A program made the translations under genes and the position numbers. Source: Modestobacter italicus (GTDB taxonomy: Bacteria; Actinomycetota; Actinomycetes; Mycobacteriales; Geodermatophilaceae). Taken from it: 64,000 nt of DNA. Positions 12,129-20,129 of the stretch are shown here, in pieces (the stretch's first letter is position 1; each line of letters opens with the position of its first letter). The stretch is taken from assembly GCF_000306785.1 (NCBI RefSeq), contig NC_017955.1:682001-746000 (forward strand), in the 5' to 3' direction. The notes below the pieces were generated by a model that saw nothing but the letters and a program-made list of their open reading frames with translations, did no database searches and was not told where the DNA came from.

Positions 12129-14612
12129 TTGCCCCCGGACGGGTGGAACGGGGCGATTCCGTCGTCCCGGCCCGGTACCGTTGCCGAGCCGAGCCACGGG
12201 CCAGACACCACACCACCCCGGGGGGTCTCGATCAGCTCCGACCCGACGGACCGCCCGCCCTCCGGGGGTCCGTCCGCCGACGGCGTCCCCGCCGCACCCG
12301 ACCCGGGTCCGGGCGGGGTCCCCAGCGCGGCCGACCAGCCGCCGGTCGCCGCGGAGCCCGCGGACGGCCTGCCGCCGGCCGGCGCGGACGGCGCGGGTGT
12401 TCCGCTGGCCGGGCTGCACGTCGAGGAGGCCCCGGCCGCGGACCGCTCCGGCGCCCAGCCGGCCGGCGACCAGGGCGAGCCCGCCGACGGGCACCACGAC
12501 GAGCCCGACGACCACCACGCCGCCGGCGTGAGCCTGGTCGCCAAGGTGCGGGCCGTCCTCCGGGTCCGGGACTTCCGCAAGCTGTGGCTGTCGATGTCGC
12601 TGTCCAGCTTCGGTGACTGGCTGGGCCTGCTGGCGATCACCGCCACGGCGACCTCGCTGGTCGACGGCTTCGCCGGGCAGAACTACGCGCTCGGCGCCGT
12701 GCTGCTGTTCCGGCTGCTGCCGGCCATCCTGCTCGGCCCGCTGGCCGGGGCGTTCGCCGACCGCTTCGACCGGCGCAAGACCATGGTCGTCTCCGACGTG
12801 CTGCGCTTCGCGCTGTTCGCCTCGATCCCGATCGTCGACGAGCTGGTGTGGCTGTTCGTCGCGCAGTTCCTCATCGAGGCGATCAGCCTGTTCTGGATCC
12901 CGGCCAAGGAGGCCGCCGTCCCGAACATGCTCCGCAAGGACCAGCTGGAGCCGGCCAACCAGCTCTCGCTGGTGACCACCTATGGGTTCACACCGGTGCT
13001 GGCCGCGCTGGTCTTCGCGGTGCTGACCACGGTGGGTGACCGGCTCGGCACCACGGTCCCCTCGCTCGACGAGTCCAAGCTGTCGCTCTACCTCAACGCG
13101 CTCACGTTCCTGGTGGCCGCGGTCGTCATCTGGAACCTGCCCTCGATCAGCGGCCGCCGGGCCGCCGGCACGCAGGTCACCGGCGAGAGCTTCCTGCACT
13201 CGCTGCGCGCCGGCTTCAGCTTCGCCGGGCACACGCCGCTGGTGCGCGGCCTGGTCGTCGGCATCACCGGCGCGTTCGTCGCCGCCGGGGTGGTCATCGC
13301 CACCGGCCAGGCCTTCGCCAGCTCGGTCGGCGGCGGCGAGGCCGCCTACGGCCTGCTCTTCGGCGCGGTCTTCATCGGCCTGGGGCTGGGCATCTCGCTG
13401 GGGCCGAGCATCGCCCGGGACCTGTCCCGGGAGCGGCTGTTCGGCGTCGCCATCGTCGGCGCCGGCGTCGGCGTCGGGCTGCTGGCCTGGACCTTCACGC
13501 TGTGGATCGCGCTGCTGCTGGTCGTGGTGATGGGCTTCTTCGCCGGGATCGCCTACCTGGCCGGCTTCACCCTGCTGGGCACCGAGGTCGACGACGCGCT
13601 GCGCGGCCGCACCTTCGCGCTGGTCCAGTCCCTGGTCCGGGCGTCGCTGATCGTCTCGCTGGCGGTCGTGCCGTTCGGGGTCGGGCTGCTCGGCCGCACG
13701 TCGGTCGACGTCGGCTCGGTGGAGCTGGCGGTGACCGGCGAGCGGGTGATGCTCTTCGTCGCCGGGCTCCTCGCCGTCGCGGTCGGCGTGCTGGCCTACC
13801 GGCAGATGGACGACGGCCGCCCCGTGCCGCTGGTCGCCGACGTGGTCACCGCGCTGCGCCGGGACACCACCGCCCGCCGCCGGCTCGCCGGTGGCGGGGT
13901 GTTCATCGCCTTCGAGGGCGGCGAGGGCGCGGGCAAGTCGACGCAGACCCGCCGGCTGCAGGAGTGGCTCACCGAGGAGGGCCTGGTCGCCCGGACCACC
14001 CGGGAGCCGGGCGGGACGCCGCTGGGGGCCAAGATCCGGGCGATCGTGCTGGACCCGGCCAGCGCCGGGCTGTCGCCGCGCTCCGAGGCGCTGCTCTACG
14101 CCGCCGACCGCGCCCAGCACGTGCACGACGTGCTGCGGCCCGCGCTGGACGCCGGGGAGGTGGTGATCACCGACCGGTTCGTCGACAGCTCGCTGGCCTA
14201 CCAGGGTGCTGGTCGCACGATCCCGATGGACGACGTCCGGTCGATCTCCCGCTGGGCCACCCAGGGGCTGCAGCCCGACCTCACCGTGCTGCTGGACCTG
14301 CCGCCGGAGGTGGGGCTCGCCCGGGCGCGCGGCCGGGCCGCCGCCGACCGGCTGGAGTCGGAGTCGCTGGAGTTCCACCAGCGGGTCCGGGGCACCTTCC
14401 GCGCGCTCGCCGAGGCGCAGCCGGACCGGTACCTGGTGCTCGACGCGCGCCGCAGCCCCGACGAGCTCGCCGCGGCGATCCGGACCCGGGTCAGCGACCT
14501 GCTGCAGGGCCTGCCGCTGCAGCAGCTCCCGCAGCACGCCCGGGTGCCGCGCACCCGCCGGCACGGCGACCACGTGGTGCAGACCGGGTCGACGCCGCAG
14601 CTGCACCCGTGA
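12129..14612 (+). CDS. tmk: MFS transporter fused to thymidylate kinase
   Basis: One open frame joins a 12-helix-type MFS permease (about residues 135-580) to a complete thymidylate kinase (about 590-800). The kinase half has the P-loop FEGGEGAGKST, the DRF/DRS region ITDRFVDSSLAYQG and the lid RAAADR. It phosphorylates dTMP to dTDP and would lie on the cytoplasmic side. Such fusions occur in several actinobacteria. The frame opens at TTG 12129, but a promoter-like TACCGT at 12176 would place transcription later. The next standard start is GTG 12528, which gives 694 residues. Residues before that are acidic, proline-rich and of low complexity, so the start is unsettled. Confidence 0.9.
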   Translation: MPPDGWNGAIPSSRPGTVAEPSHGPDTTPPRGVSISSDPTDRPPSGGPSADGVPAAPDPGPGGVPSAADQPPVAAEPADGLPPAGADGAGVPLAGLHVEEAPAADRSGAQPAGDQGEPADGHHDEPDDHHAAGVSLVAKVRAVLRVRDFRKLWLSMSLSSFGDWLGLLAITATATSLVDGFAGQNYALGAVLLFRLLPAILLGPLAGAFADRFDRRKTMVVSDVLRFALFASIPIVDELVWLFVAQFLIEAISLFWIPAKEAAVPNMLRKDQLEPANQLSLVTTYGFTPVLAALVFAVLTTVGDRLGTTVPSLDESKLSLYLNALTFLVAAVVIWNLPSISGRRAAGTQVTGESFLHSLRAGFSFAGHTPLVRGLVVGITGAFVAAGVVIATGQAFASSVGGGEAAYGLLFGAVFIGLGLGISLGPSIARDLSRERLFGVAIVGAGVGVGLLAWTFTLWIALLLVVVMGFFAGIAYLAGFTLLGTEVDDALRGRTFALVQSLVRASLIVSLAVVPFGVGLLGRTSVDVGSVELAVTGERVMLFVAGLLAVAVGVLAYRQMDDGRPVPLVADVVTALRRDTTARRRLAGGGVFIAFEGGEGAGKSTQTRRLQEWLTEEGLVARTTREPGGTPLGAKIRAIVLDPASAGLSPRSEALLYAADRAQHVHDVLRPALDAGEVVITDRFVDSSLAYQGAGRTIPMDDVRSISRWATQGLQPDLTVLLDLPPEVGLARARGRAAADRLESESLEFHQRVRGTFRALAEAQPDRYLVLDARRSPDELAAAIRTRVSDLLQGLPLQQLPQHARVPRTRRHGDHVVQTGSTPQLHP
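12176..12181 (+). promoter_or_regulatory. possible -10 element for the MFS-tmk gene
   Basis: TACCGT in the context GGTACCGTTGCC resembles actinobacterial -10 elements. Similar TACCGT boxes lie before topA (7569) and ftsH (43257). No clear -35 is visible. If real, it argues against the TTG start at 12129. Confidence 0.3.
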
Positions 14613-14669
14613 AGGACCCCGCTGCCCCCCACCACTCGCGGGCTCGCGGCGGGACCCTGCAGCGGGGCC
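14612..14669. repeat. dispersed palindromic repeat, copy 1
   Basis: A 58-base element begins at the last base of the tmk stop codon. Its ends pair (GGACCCCGCTGC with GCAGCGGGGCC). It aligns along its whole length with the reverse complement of 48288-48343, so both belong to one repeat family. The position right after a stop suggests a terminator or REP-like role. Confidence 0.7.
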
Positions 14670-14695
14670 GGGACTGACTGAGGCAAGGTGAGCAC

Positions 14696-15874
14696 ATGAG
14701 TGCGACGGGGGTGTGGGCCGACGTCGTCGGGCAGCCGGCGGTGGTGGCGGAGCTGCAGGCGGCGGTGGCGCAGCCGGCCGCGATGACCCACGCCTGGCTC
14801 TTCACCGGCCCGCCCGGGTCCGGTCGCTCGGTCGCCGCGCGGGCGTTCGCCGCGGCGCTGCAGTGCGAGGCCGGCGGGGACGGCACCTGCCACGAGTGCC
14901 GCACCGTGCTGGCCGGCAGCCACGCCGACGTGCACCGGGTGGTGCCCGAGGGGTTGTCCATCGGCGTCGCCGAGGTGCGCCAGATCGTGCGCACCGCGGG
15001 GCGGGCGCCCTCCCGCGGGCGCTGGCAGATCGTGGTCGTCGAGGACGCCGACCGGATGACCGAGCAGGCCGGCAACACGGTGCTCAAGATGCTCGAGGAG
15101 CCCCCGCCGCGCACCGTGTTCCTGCTCTGCGCGCCCTCCCTGCACCCCGACGACGTGCCGGTCACCATCCGGTCCCGCTGCCGGGTCGTGGCGCTGCGCA
15201 CCCCGACCGTCGACGCCGTCGCGGAGGTGCTGGCCCGCCGGGACGGCATCGACCCGGCGCTGGCCGCCTGGTCCGCCGCGGCCGCCGGGGGCCACGTCGG
15301 CCGCGCCCGGCACCTGGCCCGCGACGAGGCGGCCCGGCTCGCCCGCAAGGCGGTCCTGGACATCCCGCTGTCGCTGGTCTCGCTCGCGGCCTGCCTCAAC
15401 GCCGCCGACGACCTGGTCGGGTCGGCCAAGGACGAGTCGGACAAGACCGTCGCCGAGGTCGACGCGGTCGAGACCGAGGCGGTCAAGGCGAGCCTGGGCG
15501 TCGGCGCCCGCGGGCCGGGCGTGGCCGCGGCCAGCCGCGGCGCCGGCCAGCTCAAGGAGCTGGAGAAGCGGCAGAAGTCCCGGGCCACCCGGATCGGCCG
15601 GGACTCCCTGGACCGGGCCCTGGTCGACCTCGCCGCGATGTACCGGGACGCGCTGGTGGTCAGCGCCGTCGGCGCCGGGTCGGGGGAGCTGACCCTTCCG
15701 CTGGCGCACCCCGACCGCCGGGCCGACGCGGTCGAGCTGGCCCGCCGGATCGGTGCCGAGGGGGCGCTGCGCCGGATCGACGCGGTGCTGGCCGCCCGCA
15801 CCGCGCTGGAGCAGAACGTGAAACCGCAGATCGCGGTCGAGGCGCTCACCGTGGCGCTGCGGCTGCCGGCCTGA
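14696..15874 (+). CDS. holB: DNA polymerase III delta-prime subunit
   Basis: This 392-residue clamp-loader subunit begins VWADVVGQPAVVAELQAAV and has a modified P-loop GPPGSGRS. A zinc-binding set of cysteines (CEAGGDGTCHEC) and the segment MLEEPPPRTVFLL follow. The usual SRC motif reads TIRSRCRVV. Delta-prime helps load the sliding clamp onto DNA. ATG at 14696 has AAGGTGAG upstream. It precedes tRNA-Thr, the same order as in related genomes. Confidence 0.95.
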   Translation: MSATGVWADVVGQPAVVAELQAAVAQPAAMTHAWLFTGPPGSGRSVAARAFAAALQCEAGGDGTCHECRTVLAGSHADVHRVVPEGLSIGVAEVRQIVRTAGRAPSRGRWQIVVVEDADRMTEQAGNTVLKMLEEPPPRTVFLLCAPSLHPDDVPVTIRSRCRVVALRTPTVDAVAEVLARRDGIDPALAAWSAAAAGGHVGRARHLARDEAARLARKAVLDIPLSLVSLAACLNAADDLVGSAKDESDKTVAEVDAVETEAVKASLGVGARGPGVAAASRGAGQLKELEKRQKSRATRIGRDSLDRALVDLAAMYRDALVVSAVGAGSGELTLPLAHPDRRADAVELARRIGAEGALRRIDAVLAARTALEQNVKPQIAVEALTVALRLPA

Positions 15875-15931
15875 ACCCCGGGGGGTCGCCGGGCGGAGGG
15901 CGGCGGTGCCGTAAGCTCACCCGCGCAGTCC

Positions 15932-16004
15932 GCCGCCTTAGCTCAGTCGGTAGAGCATCTCACTCGTAATGAGAAGGTCGTCGGTTCGATTCCGACAGGC
16001 GGCT
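15932..16004 (+). tRNA. tRNA-Thr (anticodon CGT)
   Basis: The acceptor arms GCCGCCT (15932-15938) and AGGCGGC (15997-16003) pair perfectly. The D arm GCTC/GAGC, the anticodon stem TCTCA/TGAGA with loop CTCGTAA (anticodon CGT) and the T arm GTCGG/CCGAC with loop TTCGATT are all complete. CCA is not encoded. The gene is intact although the element at 15963-30026 is inserted at its 3' end, because the element carries the replacement sequence. Confidence 0.98.
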
Positions 16005-16005
16005 C
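15963..16005 (+). repeat. attL (3' end of tRNA-Thr)
   Basis: These 43 bases, from the anticodon loop to one base past the tRNA, recur at 29984-30026 with only two mismatches, both in the T loop region. This is the classic footprint of tyrosine-integrase insertion into a tRNA gene. Confidence 0.9.
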
Positions 16006-16063
16006 GCATCCGACCAGCGTATTCGCCTGTTGTCGGCTTCCTCCAGGGCCGATTCTCGGCTGA

Positions 16064-16082
16064 CTGGGCACGAATTGGGAAC
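16064..16082 (+). repeat. possible integrase arm site near attL
   Basis: CTGGGCACGAATTGGGAAC lies 58 bases inside attL and recurs in the same orientation as CTGGGCACGAACTGGGCAC at 29846-29864 near attR. Such paired repeats just inside the ends fit arm-type integrase or Xis binding sites. Confidence 0.5.
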
Positions 16083-16238
16083 GGACGGTTCGCTGCCGCT
16101 GCCGGTCTTCGGTGTCGCAAGGCGGTCGGAGACGGGTGCCACGACCCGCTTGGACGGCCACTTCTGAGCGAAGCTGCCAGGCCCCTCCGCACGTGAGGAT
16201 CGTTCACCCGAGGGGCTTGGACGACTACTCTGTTGATC

Positions 16239-16463
16239 ATGACGACCGCCGCCAACGACGATCCTCTGGCGGGGTGGGACCCTCGCCGGCGGGCGGCTCT
16301 TGAGTCCTTGTGGCAGGCCTTCAAGGACGCTGGTGGAGACAAGGTCAGCCTCAGCGACGAACTGATCGCCGAGCGACGCCTCGAGGCGGCAGCCGAGAAC
16401 GGCGTCGGCATGAGCGGCGGCGTGACGATCGAGCGGCACTCCGACCGACCACGCGCTCAGTGA
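16239..16463 (+). CDS. VapB-like antitoxin
   Basis: This small 74-residue protein is charged and helical (RRRAALESLWQAFKDAGGDKVSLSDELIAERRLEAA). It lies directly before a PIN-domain toxin with a four-base overlap (GTGA), the usual layout of a vapBC module. It would bind and neutralise the toxin and repress the pair. No strong ribosome site precedes ATG 16239. It is the first gene inside the element, so it may also stabilise the element against loss. The antitoxin call rests on position and size rather than on a recognised DNA-binding fold. Confidence 0.65.
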   Translation: MTTAANDDPLAGWDPRRRAALESLWQAFKDAGGDKVSLSDELIAERRLEAAAENGVGMSGGVTIERHSDRPRAQ

Positions 16464-16855
16464 TCGTCCTCGACGCCTCTGCTCTGCTCGCTCTCATCAA
16501 GCAGGAGCCGGGATGGGACGTCGTCGCGACAGCCGCAGCTGCGGAGGATGCCACCGTCAGCTCCGTCAACTACTCCGAGACGCTCCAGAAGGCAGCCCGG
16601 CTGGGCGTGCAACCCGAGCTGGTCGACTCGCATCTCGATGCCCTCGGCATCACCGTGAGCCAGTTCGGGCGACTCGACGCTCGCCTCGCGGCATCGTTCT
16701 ACCGCCACGGATCGGACCTGAGCCTGGGCGACCGAGCTTGCTTGGCGCTGGCTCGCAATCTCTCGAGCCCTGCCTACACCGCTGATCGAGCTTGGCTGAA
16801 CTGGGCGAGTCAGCTGGCCGTGGAAGTCCGAGTCATCCGTGGTGCTGCCACATGA
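16460..16855 (+). CDS. VapC-type PIN-domain toxin
   Basis: This 131-residue PIN domain begins IVLDASALLALIKQEPG. The acidic residues expected for the Mg-dependent RNase site are present: Asp in VLDAS, Glu in VNYSE, Asp in LGDRACLALA and Asp in TADRAW. VapC toxins cleave tRNA or rRNA; the target here is unknown. The GTG start overlaps the antitoxin stop. The first hairpin copy of the array follows 28 bases after its stop. Confidence 0.88.
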   Translation: MIVLDASALLALIKQEPGWDVVATAAAAEDATVSSVNYSETLQKAARLGVQPELVDSHLDALGITVSQFGRLDARLAASFYRHGSDLSLGDRACLALARNLSSPAYTADRAWLNWASQLAVEVRVIRGAAT

Positions 16856-16882
16856 TTGATCAAAAGGGCCCGTCCAACCGAT

Positions 16883-16910
16883 GGCCCGAAGCGACCCATT
16901 AAGGGGGACA
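16883..16910 (+). repeat. cassette hairpin, copy 1
   Basis: Divergent copy with loop region AGCGACCCA and arms GGCCCGA and AAGGGGGACA. It lies between vapC and the gene at 17081. Confidence 0.55.
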
Positions 16911-17080
16911 GCAAGGTCGTCTGGTCGCCGGCGGCGTGGCTTCCCGCTGGGTCAGTGGCGCCCCCGGCCCCGCGTGTAGTCGGCTTCGGCTTCGGAGCAC
17001 CCCGTCGCGATGCGCCGCCGAGTAGGCCGGCTTTCACGAGGAGGCCGCATTGTTTCCGTGACGTGCGACATCATCTGCCG

Positions 17081-17875
17081 ATGAACACGAGGGCTGAGTG
17101 GCCGGATGCCGTCGCGCTGGCTCACTGGCAACGCGCTCTCAGGAGTGCGGCCGAGCGGCTTCGCAAGGAACGCGGGTTGACGGACCCGTGCGGGCTGACG
17201 GTCGAAGACGGCGCTCTGTGGGTGAACTACGGCGACCTGCGAGTCCGGGTCGCCGGGGCGTACGCCGACCCGCTCACCGCCGAGGGGTTGTTCGACGAAA
17301 TTGATAGCTGGGCCGCCTTTGACCGCGAGGGTGGACCAGGAACCCGGCTGGACCGTGATCTGCAGGCCATGGCGGAGTGGCGGGCTCAGATCCCCGTGCT
17401 GCAGCGCCTTTGGGAAGACGTCGCGCCGCGGGTGTTCCAGGACGTGCAGGCGGCCGCCGGGCGAGCGATCCCATGGCGGGTCGCCATCCGGGAGACCGAG
17501 GTCGCGTGGAAGGGGCTGGCGCCGCCGCCGGCACGGCAGGGGGTTTGGGGGCTTGAGGGCGAGGTGTCCTTGCAGGAACGGGCACTGGACTTCCCGGACA
17601 TTGTGTTGGAGCTGCCCCACGCTCACATCTATCTGCCTCGCCTTGAGGACGTAGAGGACTTCGAGGAGGTGACGACCATCCTGGCGGGCGCCGTGCAGGA
17701 CGAAGTCATCGAGGAGGTCCACGGTGCTTGGCCGAAGTGCCTACAGCACGAGCATCCGATGCTTGCCACGCGGGAGCCTGCGGGTCGGGCCATCTGGCAG
17801 TGTCCGCAAGACACCACCGTGTGGGTGCACGTCGGCGAATGGGGGAACGCAGCATCGTCCGCGGCTGACCGCTGA
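17081..17875 (+). CDS. hypothetical cassette protein
   Basis: I do not recognise this 264-residue acidic soluble protein. It has no signal peptide or membrane segment. The central part is helical (MAEWRAQIPVLQRLWEDVAPRVFQ), and the C-terminus has scattered Cys and His (WPKCLQHEHP, IWQCPQDTTVWVHVGEWG) that could bind metal. ATG 17081 is chosen because the preceding frame runs through hairpin copy 1. It is the largest gene of the left half of the array and is followed by hairpin copy 2. Confidence 0.6.
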   Translation: MNTRAEWPDAVALAHWQRALRSAAERLRKERGLTDPCGLTVEDGALWVNYGDLRVRVAGAYADPLTAEGLFDEIDSWAAFDREGGPGTRLDRDLQAMAEWRAQIPVLQRLWEDVAPRVFQDVQAAAGRAIPWRVAIRETEVAWKGLAPPPARQGVWGLEGEVSLQERALDFPDIVLELPHAHIYLPRLEDVEDFEEVTTILAGAVQDEVIEEVHGAWPKCLQHEHPMLATREPAGRAIWQCPQDTTVWVHVGEWGNAASSAADR

Positions 17876-17932
17876 TTCTGCGATGAGCCTTGGCACTAAG
17901 ACCCTGGGCAGTCCCGCCTGACGACGGCGGGG

Positions 17933-17959
17933 TGTCCTTGAGCGGCCCACTCGAGGACA
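17933..17959 (+). repeat. cassette hairpin, copy 2
   Basis: Arms TGTCCTTGAG and CTCGAGGACA (one mismatch) enclose loop CGGCCCA. A separate GC stem (CCCGCC/GGCGGG) lies immediately upstream. Confidence 0.85.
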
Positions 17960-18134
17960 GTCGCTCACACCGGTCGCGCGGTTGGCGCGGGGCAGCGGGC
18001 TGGTCGGTCGCCTCCCTTCGCACATCCGCTTACGGAAGTAGCGGTTGCCCCACAAGGCGAAGGCGAACATCGCCACGCCAACCAGGCTGAGGAGCCATCG
18101 ACCGCGCGACCAGAGGAGGACACTTCGCCCGGTG

Positions 18135-18353
18135 ATGACGGAACCCAACGTGAGACGGGGTGTGCGCTGTCTCGCCCTCGGCATCGCACTCCACGTCTTG
18201 TATCAGGTGCTAGCGGCCGCGGATGTCGGGAGAATTGGGGACCCGACCGACATCGGCGGCGGGCTCATCCCCCTGGCCGGGTATGTGTTCCTCCTCAGCG
18301 GGATCGTCCTCCTGATCGTGGGGTGGACGGACTACCGGGCGTCGCGGAAGTAG
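18135..18353 (+). CDS. small two-helix membrane protein
   Basis: The 72-residue product has two hydrophobic helices, CLALGIALHVLYQVLAAA and a second around GYVFLLSGIVLLIVGW, joined by a short polar loop, with a basic C-terminal end (DYRASRK). Function is unknown. ATG 18135 or the GTG three bases earlier could start translation; GAGGAGG lies about 20 bases upstream. The opposite strand also encodes a hydrophobic stretch at 18020-18110, so the coding strand of the cassette 5' part is not fully certain. Confidence 0.55.
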   Translation: MTEPNVRRGVRCLALGIALHVLYQVLAAADVGRIGDPTDIGGGLIPLAGYVFLLSGIVLLIVGWTDYRASRK

Positions 18354-18443
18354 CTGTGACCGCTCAGCACTCGATCAGCCCAATCGCCGTGGTTGGTGTT
18401 TCACCCCTCTAGCTGGCGTTATCCGGCTTGTCCGTCGCCGGAT

Positions 18444-18474
18444 GTGTCCCTGGGCGGCCCACTCAGGGCTACAC
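18444..18474 (+). repeat. cassette hairpin, copy 3
   Basis: Arms GTGTCCCTGGG and CTCAGGGCTACAC, the second with a two-base bulge, enclose loop CGGCCCA. An ATCCGGC/GCCGGAT stem lies just upstream. Confidence 0.8.
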
Positions 18475-18508
18475 GAGATCGCAGCCCGCCCGCCTCGATA
18501 CTGTCCCC

Positions 18509-18829
18509 ATGCCTCAGTGGTACGTCGCCGTCTCGATTCGCGTCCCGGGGCCGATGACCGACTCCGTGCTGAACCGCTTCATGGTGTTCCGGCCCCCCGA
18601 TGAAGAGCAGTGCGTCTGGGTAGATGCCGATGACAGGACCCTGCTCCACGCCACTATCGAGATCCCCGCCCCTGACTCTCACGCTGCTGTTGACGCGGGA
18701 CGTGACATGGCTCAGGCCGCCATCCTGGTCCTCGACTCTGCCGCCGATGTGGTGGACGTAGTGGCGGTGGACGTCGACGACGAGAGCGGAACCTATTTCC
18801 GCTGGACTCCCACGGCTCCCGAGACGTAG
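18509..18829 (+). CDS. hypothetical acidic cassette protein
   Basis: This 106-residue strongly acidic protein starts MPQWYVAVSIRV and contains VVDVVAVDVDDESGTYFRWTP. It has no signal or membrane segment and looks like a small single-domain alpha/beta fold. The family is not recognised. ATG 18509 is the first start after hairpin copy 3, and the gene ends 38 bases before copy 4, so it fills one cassette exactly. Confidence 0.6.
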   Translation: MPQWYVAVSIRVPGPMTDSVLNRFMVFRPPDEEQCVWVDADDRTLLHATIEIPAPDSHAAVDAGRDMAQAAILVLDSAADVVDVVAVDVDDESGTYFRWTPTAPET

Positions 18830-18867
18830 CTGGCCTTCAAGTCGCCCTCCGGGCGAGCCGGCGCCGG

Positions 18868-18894
18868 TGTCCCAAGGCGGCCCACCAAGGGTCA
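18868..18894 (+). repeat. cassette hairpin, copy 4
   Basis: Arms TGTCCCAAGG and CCAAGGGTCA enclose loop CGGCCCA. It lies between two convergent genes. Confidence 0.75.
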
Positions 18895-18897
18895 GTT

Positions 18898-19320
18898 CTA
18901 CGGGCGGTCGAAGTCATCTCCGTCGCCTACCGCAAACACATCCAGCGGAGTCGCTCGTTTGTCGAGCAACGCGCACCCCACTTCAACGGTCGTCGCCGGA
19001 GCTAGACCGGCAGAGACGTTCATGTGGTTCCAGACCACCGCAACGAGGCCGCTGGCGTGCTGCTCGATGACGTCTTCGAAGGATTCGTCGAAGGCATCCC
19101 AGTTCTCGCCGTAGTAGTCGGGAAAGCCGAACGCCCGGGCGAGCTCTAAGTGAGCGGCTGACCGTGACGTCATGGCGTGGCCGTCCAGGTCCAGTCGCCG
19201 GTACCCGTGGCGGTTCAGGAACGCGTCCAGCTGCTCCCGGGCGCTGGCGTGCACGCGGAACAGCGGCCCCGACTGCAGCCAGGGCATCTCTCCTCGCACC
19301 GAAGGACGTTCAGAGGTCAT
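18898..19320 (-). CDS. barstar-family ribonuclease inhibitor
   Basis: This 140-residue protein matches the barstar fold: LDGHAMTSRSAAHLELARAFGFPDYYGENWDAFDESFEDV, where the FGFPDYYGENWDAF segment is the family signature for the helix that plugs the nuclease site. Barstars inhibit barnase-like secreted or toxin RNases. No barnase gene is nearby, so it may be an orphan immunity gene, a frequent cargo of cassette arrays. The start could be ATG 19320 or ATG 19287; the first is taken. It runs against the direction of most neighbours. Confidence 0.85.
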   Translation of the reverse strand: MTSERPSVRGEMPWLQSGPLFRVHASAREQLDAFLNRHGYRRLDLDGHAMTSRSAAHLELARAFGFPDYYGENWDAFDESFEDVIEQHASGLVAVVWNHMNVSAGLAPATTVEVGCALLDKRATPLDVFAVGDGDDFDRP

Positions 19321-19382
19321 GCGCTCGGACGCTACTGGCGTCGAGTGCTCGTCTCGGAGACTGACGTCCGTCCGCCCCACCG

Positions 19383-19409
19383 GTCACCCATAGCGACCAA
19401 TCAGGGACA
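19383..19409 (+). repeat. cassette hairpin, copy 5 (degenerate)
   Basis: The core TAGCGACCAATCAGGGACA matches the consensus at most positions. The left arm GTCACCC pairs poorly. It separates two minus-strand genes. Confidence 0.5.
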
Positions 19410-19416
19410 GGTCGTG

Positions 19417-19968
19417 TTAGAGCTCGCGGACGTGGATCAGGGAGCTGATGGCTAGATCACGCCGAACGCGGGTGTCGGACAGTCCGTCGACCACTACCGC
19501 TGCACCACACCAGGTCGCGCCGGCGGCCTCGACCAGTGCCCGAGTGGCCAGTGCCTGACCGCCGGTCTGGATCCAGTCATCGACGAACAGCACACGATCG
19601 CCGCCCTTGACGAGGCCTCGCCTGAAGCCGAGCGAGAGATGGCGATCCCGGTAGTCCGGTGGTGTCGTGCGCTGGAGCCATGCGTCGCTGTCGGCCAACG
19701 GCTCGTCGTCCTTCCGAACCTCGACCAGCCCAATGTCCAGCGCCGTGGCCACCAGTGCGCCGAGCATCGAACCTCGGGACTGCGGACCGAGGACCACGGT
19801 GGGTTTCGCCTCGGGAACGAGGTCACCGAGAGCGGGGCCGAGATCGGCGAGGAGAGCAGGGTCCCGCCACCACCCGGTCACATCAGCCAGCGACCGCGCA
19901 TCTGTGCGATCACCCCGCCAAGCGAACGTGGCTTTCAGCCGATCGCGGAGATCTGCGGTCGAATTCAC
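19417..19968 (-). CDS. phosphoribosyltransferase-domain protein
   Basis: The 183-residue product contains a type I PRTase PRPP loop, VLFVDDWIQTGGQA, plus the upstream segment VVLGPQSRGSMLGALVATAL that forms the flexible-loop side. The N-terminus (LRDRLKATFAWRGDRTDARSLADVTGWWRDP) is unlike housekeeping Apt or PyrE. It could act in purine or pyrimidine salvage or in modification of a small molecule; the substrate is unknown. The GTG start at 19968 is tentative. Its 3' end abuts hairpin copy 5. Confidence 0.75.
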   Translation of the reverse strand: MNSTADLRDRLKATFAWRGDRTDARSLADVTGWWRDPALLADLGPALGDLVPEAKPTVVLGPQSRGSMLGALVATALDIGLVEVRKDDEPLADSDAWLQRTTPPDYRDRHLSLGFRRGLVKGGDRVLFVDDWIQTGGQALATRALVEAAGATWCGAAVVVDGLSDTRVRRDLAISSLIHVREL

Positions 19969-20068
19969 CGCTGAATGATTCCCGCAGGGGCGAGCCGTGA
20001 TCGCGCGCCACGCCCAGGCGGCGTCCGCGCGCGTCGTCCCAGGTTTCCTTAGGACAGCCTTCCGAGCT

Positions 20069-20097
20069 GTGTCCTCAAGCGGCCCACTTGCGCACAC
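20069..20097 (+). repeat. cassette hairpin, copy 6
   Basis: Arms GTGTCCTCAAG and CTTGCGCACAC enclose loop CGGCCCA. The CAAG/CTTG pairing replaces TGAG/CTCA of other copies, a compensatory change. A second stem (AGGACAGC with GCTGT) lies upstream. Confidence 0.85.
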
Positions 20098-20129
20098 GTG
20101 GACCGTGCTCGGGTGGCCATACTTCCGCC

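Noticed and set aside
16010-16230. A further hairpin copy between attL and vapBC
   Set aside because: GGTGTCGCAAGGCGGTCGG at about 16110 resembles a left arm, but there is no matching right arm.
17741-18184. Minus-strand frame with a hydrophobic segment opposite the 18135 gene
   Set aside because: It runs through hairpin copy 2 and into the antisense of the neighbouring gene; only a short part looks like a membrane helix.
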